A stretch of 64,000 nt of DNA from Paenibacillus ihumii (GTDB lineage Bacteria > Bacillota > Bacilli > Paenibacillales > Paenibacillaceae): contig NZ_LN884299.1 of assembly GCF_001403875.1 (NCBI RefSeq), positions 1,054,117 through 1,118,116 on the forward strand, given 5' to 3'. Both the position numbers and the translations under genes were made by a program. Below the pieces are notes generated by a model, which made no database searches, had not been told where the DNA came from, and was given only the letters and a program-made list of their open reading frames with translations. This document shows, piece by piece, positions 62,554 through 64,000 of the stretch; within the stretch, counting starts at the first letter, position 1, and each line of letters starts with the position of its first letter.

Positions 62554-64000
62554 ATGAAATTTACAGACGGCAACTGGTTGATTCGTGAAGGATTTACACT
62601 GTCTACAGCGGTGCAGGCCCACGATTTTACGATTGCAGATCATAAGCTGACAGCCTATGCTTCAACAAGGCCGATTCAAGGTCGTGCCAATACGATTAAC
62701 GGTCAACTGCTGACGATTCAATTCCACTCCCCGCTTCCAGGCGTCATCGGCGTGAAGCTGGTGCATTTTGCCGGTACGGTGGATCATGGTCCTCATTTCG
62801 AACTCGCAGGCGGCAGCGGCGATCACGTCCAAATTACGGAGAACGACGATTATGCCGAGCTGAAGAGCGGCAATTTAAGCGTTAGAGTAAACAAGGGGCC
62901 GCAATGGTCCGTTGATTTCTACCGCGGCTCGGAGCGCATTACGGGCAGCGCGTTCAAGTCCATGGCTCATGTCGAGGAGAACGGCGGCGCGGTATATATG
63001 CGTGAAGAACTGGATCTTACGGTAGGCGAATGGGTATACGGGCTTGGAGAGCGCTTTACCTCCTTCGTGAAGAACGGCCAGGTTGTCGATATTTGGAACA
63101 AGGATGGCGGCACAAGCTCCGAGCAAGCTTACAAGAACATTCCTTTTTATATTACAAACAAAGGATACGGGGTATTTGTCAATGATCCGGGCGCTGTTTC
63201 CTTTGAAGTAGCTTCCGAGAAGGTGAAGAAAGTACAATTCAGCGTTCCTGGGGAATCGCTTGAGTATTTCGTCATCGACGGGCCTGAACCGAAAGAGGTT
63301 CTGAACAAATATACTGCGCTGACAGGCAAGCCTTCCCTGCCGCCGGCATGGACGTTCGGTCTGTGGCTGACAACGTCGTTTACAACGAACTATGATGAAG
63401 CGACGGTCAACTCTTTTGTTGACGGCATGGCGGAGAGAGATCTGCCGCTGCATGTCTTCCACTTCGACTGCTTCTGGATGCGAGAATTCCACTGGACCGA
63501 TTTCAAATGGGACGAGCGTACATTCCCGGATCCAGAAGGGATGCTGAAGCGTCTTAAGGGGAAGGGGCTTAAAATTTGCGTATGGATCAATCCATATATC
63601 GCTCAGCGCTCCGCCCTGTTTGAAGAGGGCAAGAAGCATGGCTATCTTGTAAAAAGACCTAACGGCGACGTATGGCAGTGGAATCTGTGGCAGCCGGGAA
63701 TGGCGCTTGTTGACTTCACGAATCCCGATGCGTGCGAATGGTTCGCGGGCTATCTGCGTGATCTCGTAGACATGGGCGTGGACAGCTTCAAGACTGACTT
63801 CGGCGAGCGGATTCCAACAGATGTCGTCTACCATGACGGCTCCGATCCAGTGAAAATGCACAACTACTACACTCAACTGTATAATAAAGTCGTGTTTGAA
63901 GTGCTGGAGGAGAAGCTTGGCAAAAATGAAGCGGCATTGTTTGCCCGTTCGGCTACAGCGGGCGGTCAGAAGTTCCCGGTTCACTGGGGCGGGGACTGCT
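62554..64000 (+). CDS. yicI: GH31 alpha-xylosidase, YicI type (3' end outside window)
   Basis: The frame starts at ATG 62554 and runs open to the window end (482 codons of an expected 770 or so). An N-terminal beta domain (MKFTDGNWLIREGF, YGLGERF, NIPFYITNKGYGVFVN) leads into the GH31 barrel (PPAWTFGLWLTTSF, HFDCFWMREF, DFKWDERTFPDP, GLKICVWINPYI). The nucleophile Asp is residue 415 in FKTDFGERIPTD and the acid/base Asp is residue 481 in HWGGDC, one residue off the E. coli YicI numbering. It removes alpha-xylose from xyloglucan-type oligosaccharides such as isoprimeverose. No signal peptide, so cytoplasmic. Confidence 0.95.
   Translation, partial: MKFTDGNWLIREGFTLSTAVQAHDFTIADHKLTAYASTRPIQGRANTINGQLLTIQFHSPLPGVIGVKLVHFAGTVDHGPHFELAGGSGDHVQITENDDYAELKSGNLSVRVNKGPQWSVDFYRGSERITGSAFKSMAHVEENGGAVYMREELDLTVGEWVYGLGERFTSFVKNGQVVDIWNKDGGTSSEQAYKNIPFYITNKGYGVFVNDPGAVSFEVASEKVKKVQFSVPGESLEYFVIDGPEPKEVLNKYTALTGKPSLPPAWTFGLWLTTSFTTNYDEATVNSFVDGMAERDLPLHVFHFDCFWMREFHWTDFKWDERTFPDPEGMLKRLKGKGLKICVWINPYIAQRSALFEEGKKHGYLVKRPNGDVWQWNLWQPGMALVDFTNPDACEWFAGYLRDLVDMGVDSFKTDFGERIPTDVVYHDGSDPVKMHNYYTQLYNKVVFEVLEEKLGKNEAALFARSATAGGQKFPVHWGGDC

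Overview
The window looks like a chromosomal segment of a Paenibacillus-type Gram-positive bacterium. This is inferred from strong AGGAGG ribosome sites, TTG and GTG starts, YesM/YesN-type two-component systems, an S-layer (SLH) anchored glycosidase, lipoprotein sugar-binding proteins, CcpA-type cre sites and a class-C group II intron. No rRNA or tRNA gene was seen.

Layout. 1-2.9 kb: 3' end of an RHS/YD-repeat polymorphic toxin with a HINT domain and variable tip, plus a probable immunity gene. 3.0-4.6 kb: an IS110-family element with a doubly frameshifted transposase and a highly structured upstream leader that is a bridge-RNA candidate. 4.8-7.5 kb: a standalone CobQ-like P-loop protein and a secreted cell-wall amidase. 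7.7-18.3 kb: a complete type I-C CRISPR-Cas locus (cas3; then cas5c-cas8c-cas7-cas4-cas1-cas2; then 35 repeats and 34 spacers). 18.3-23.7 kb: a response regulator, histidine kinase and membrane-anchored sugar-binding sensor, then an ArsR-like regulator. 23.7-25.7 kb: mostly non-coding, with a repeated promoter/cre module and a GH51 remnant. 25.7-36.7 kb: two ABC sugar importers (binding protein plus two permeases each, no ATPase), two GH43 enzymes and a GH51 arabinofuranosidase. 36.8-41.5 kb: a large SLH-GH43-LamG surface arabinanase. 41.6-48.1 kb: a second two-component pair divergent from a third importer. 48.1-53.1 kb: an unassigned 646-residue probable glycosidase, an AraC regulator and a GH127 beta-L-arabinofuranosidase. 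53.2-58.7 kb: an unpaired response regulator, two kinds of degenerate repeats, a group II intron inserted just after a terminator, and a 370-bp tandem repeat. 58.7-64 kb: a GH3 enzyme, an AraC regulator and the 5' part of a GH31 alpha-xylosidase.

Together the right-hand 45 kb reads as an arabinan/arabinoxylan utilisation region: surface and lipoprotein endo-arabinanases cut the polymer, three importers take up oligosaccharides (probably energised by a shared ATPase encoded elsewhere), and cytoplasmic GH43, GH51, GH127, GH3 and GH31 enzymes finish the breakdown under two-component, AraC and CcpA control.

The most striking observation lies between cas3 and cas5c. A short antisense transcription unit (about 10119-10209) has an extended -10 promoter, a pseudo-repeat whose stem-loop and 11-nt handle mimic this locus's own CRISPR repeat, a pseudo-spacer and a terminator. 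Its first 15 guide positions match 14 of 15 bases of the cas5c promoter region, directly after a TTC PAM, with the one mismatch at position 6, which type I Cascade does not read. This is a candidate crRNA-like guide by which the I-C effector would repress its own operon.
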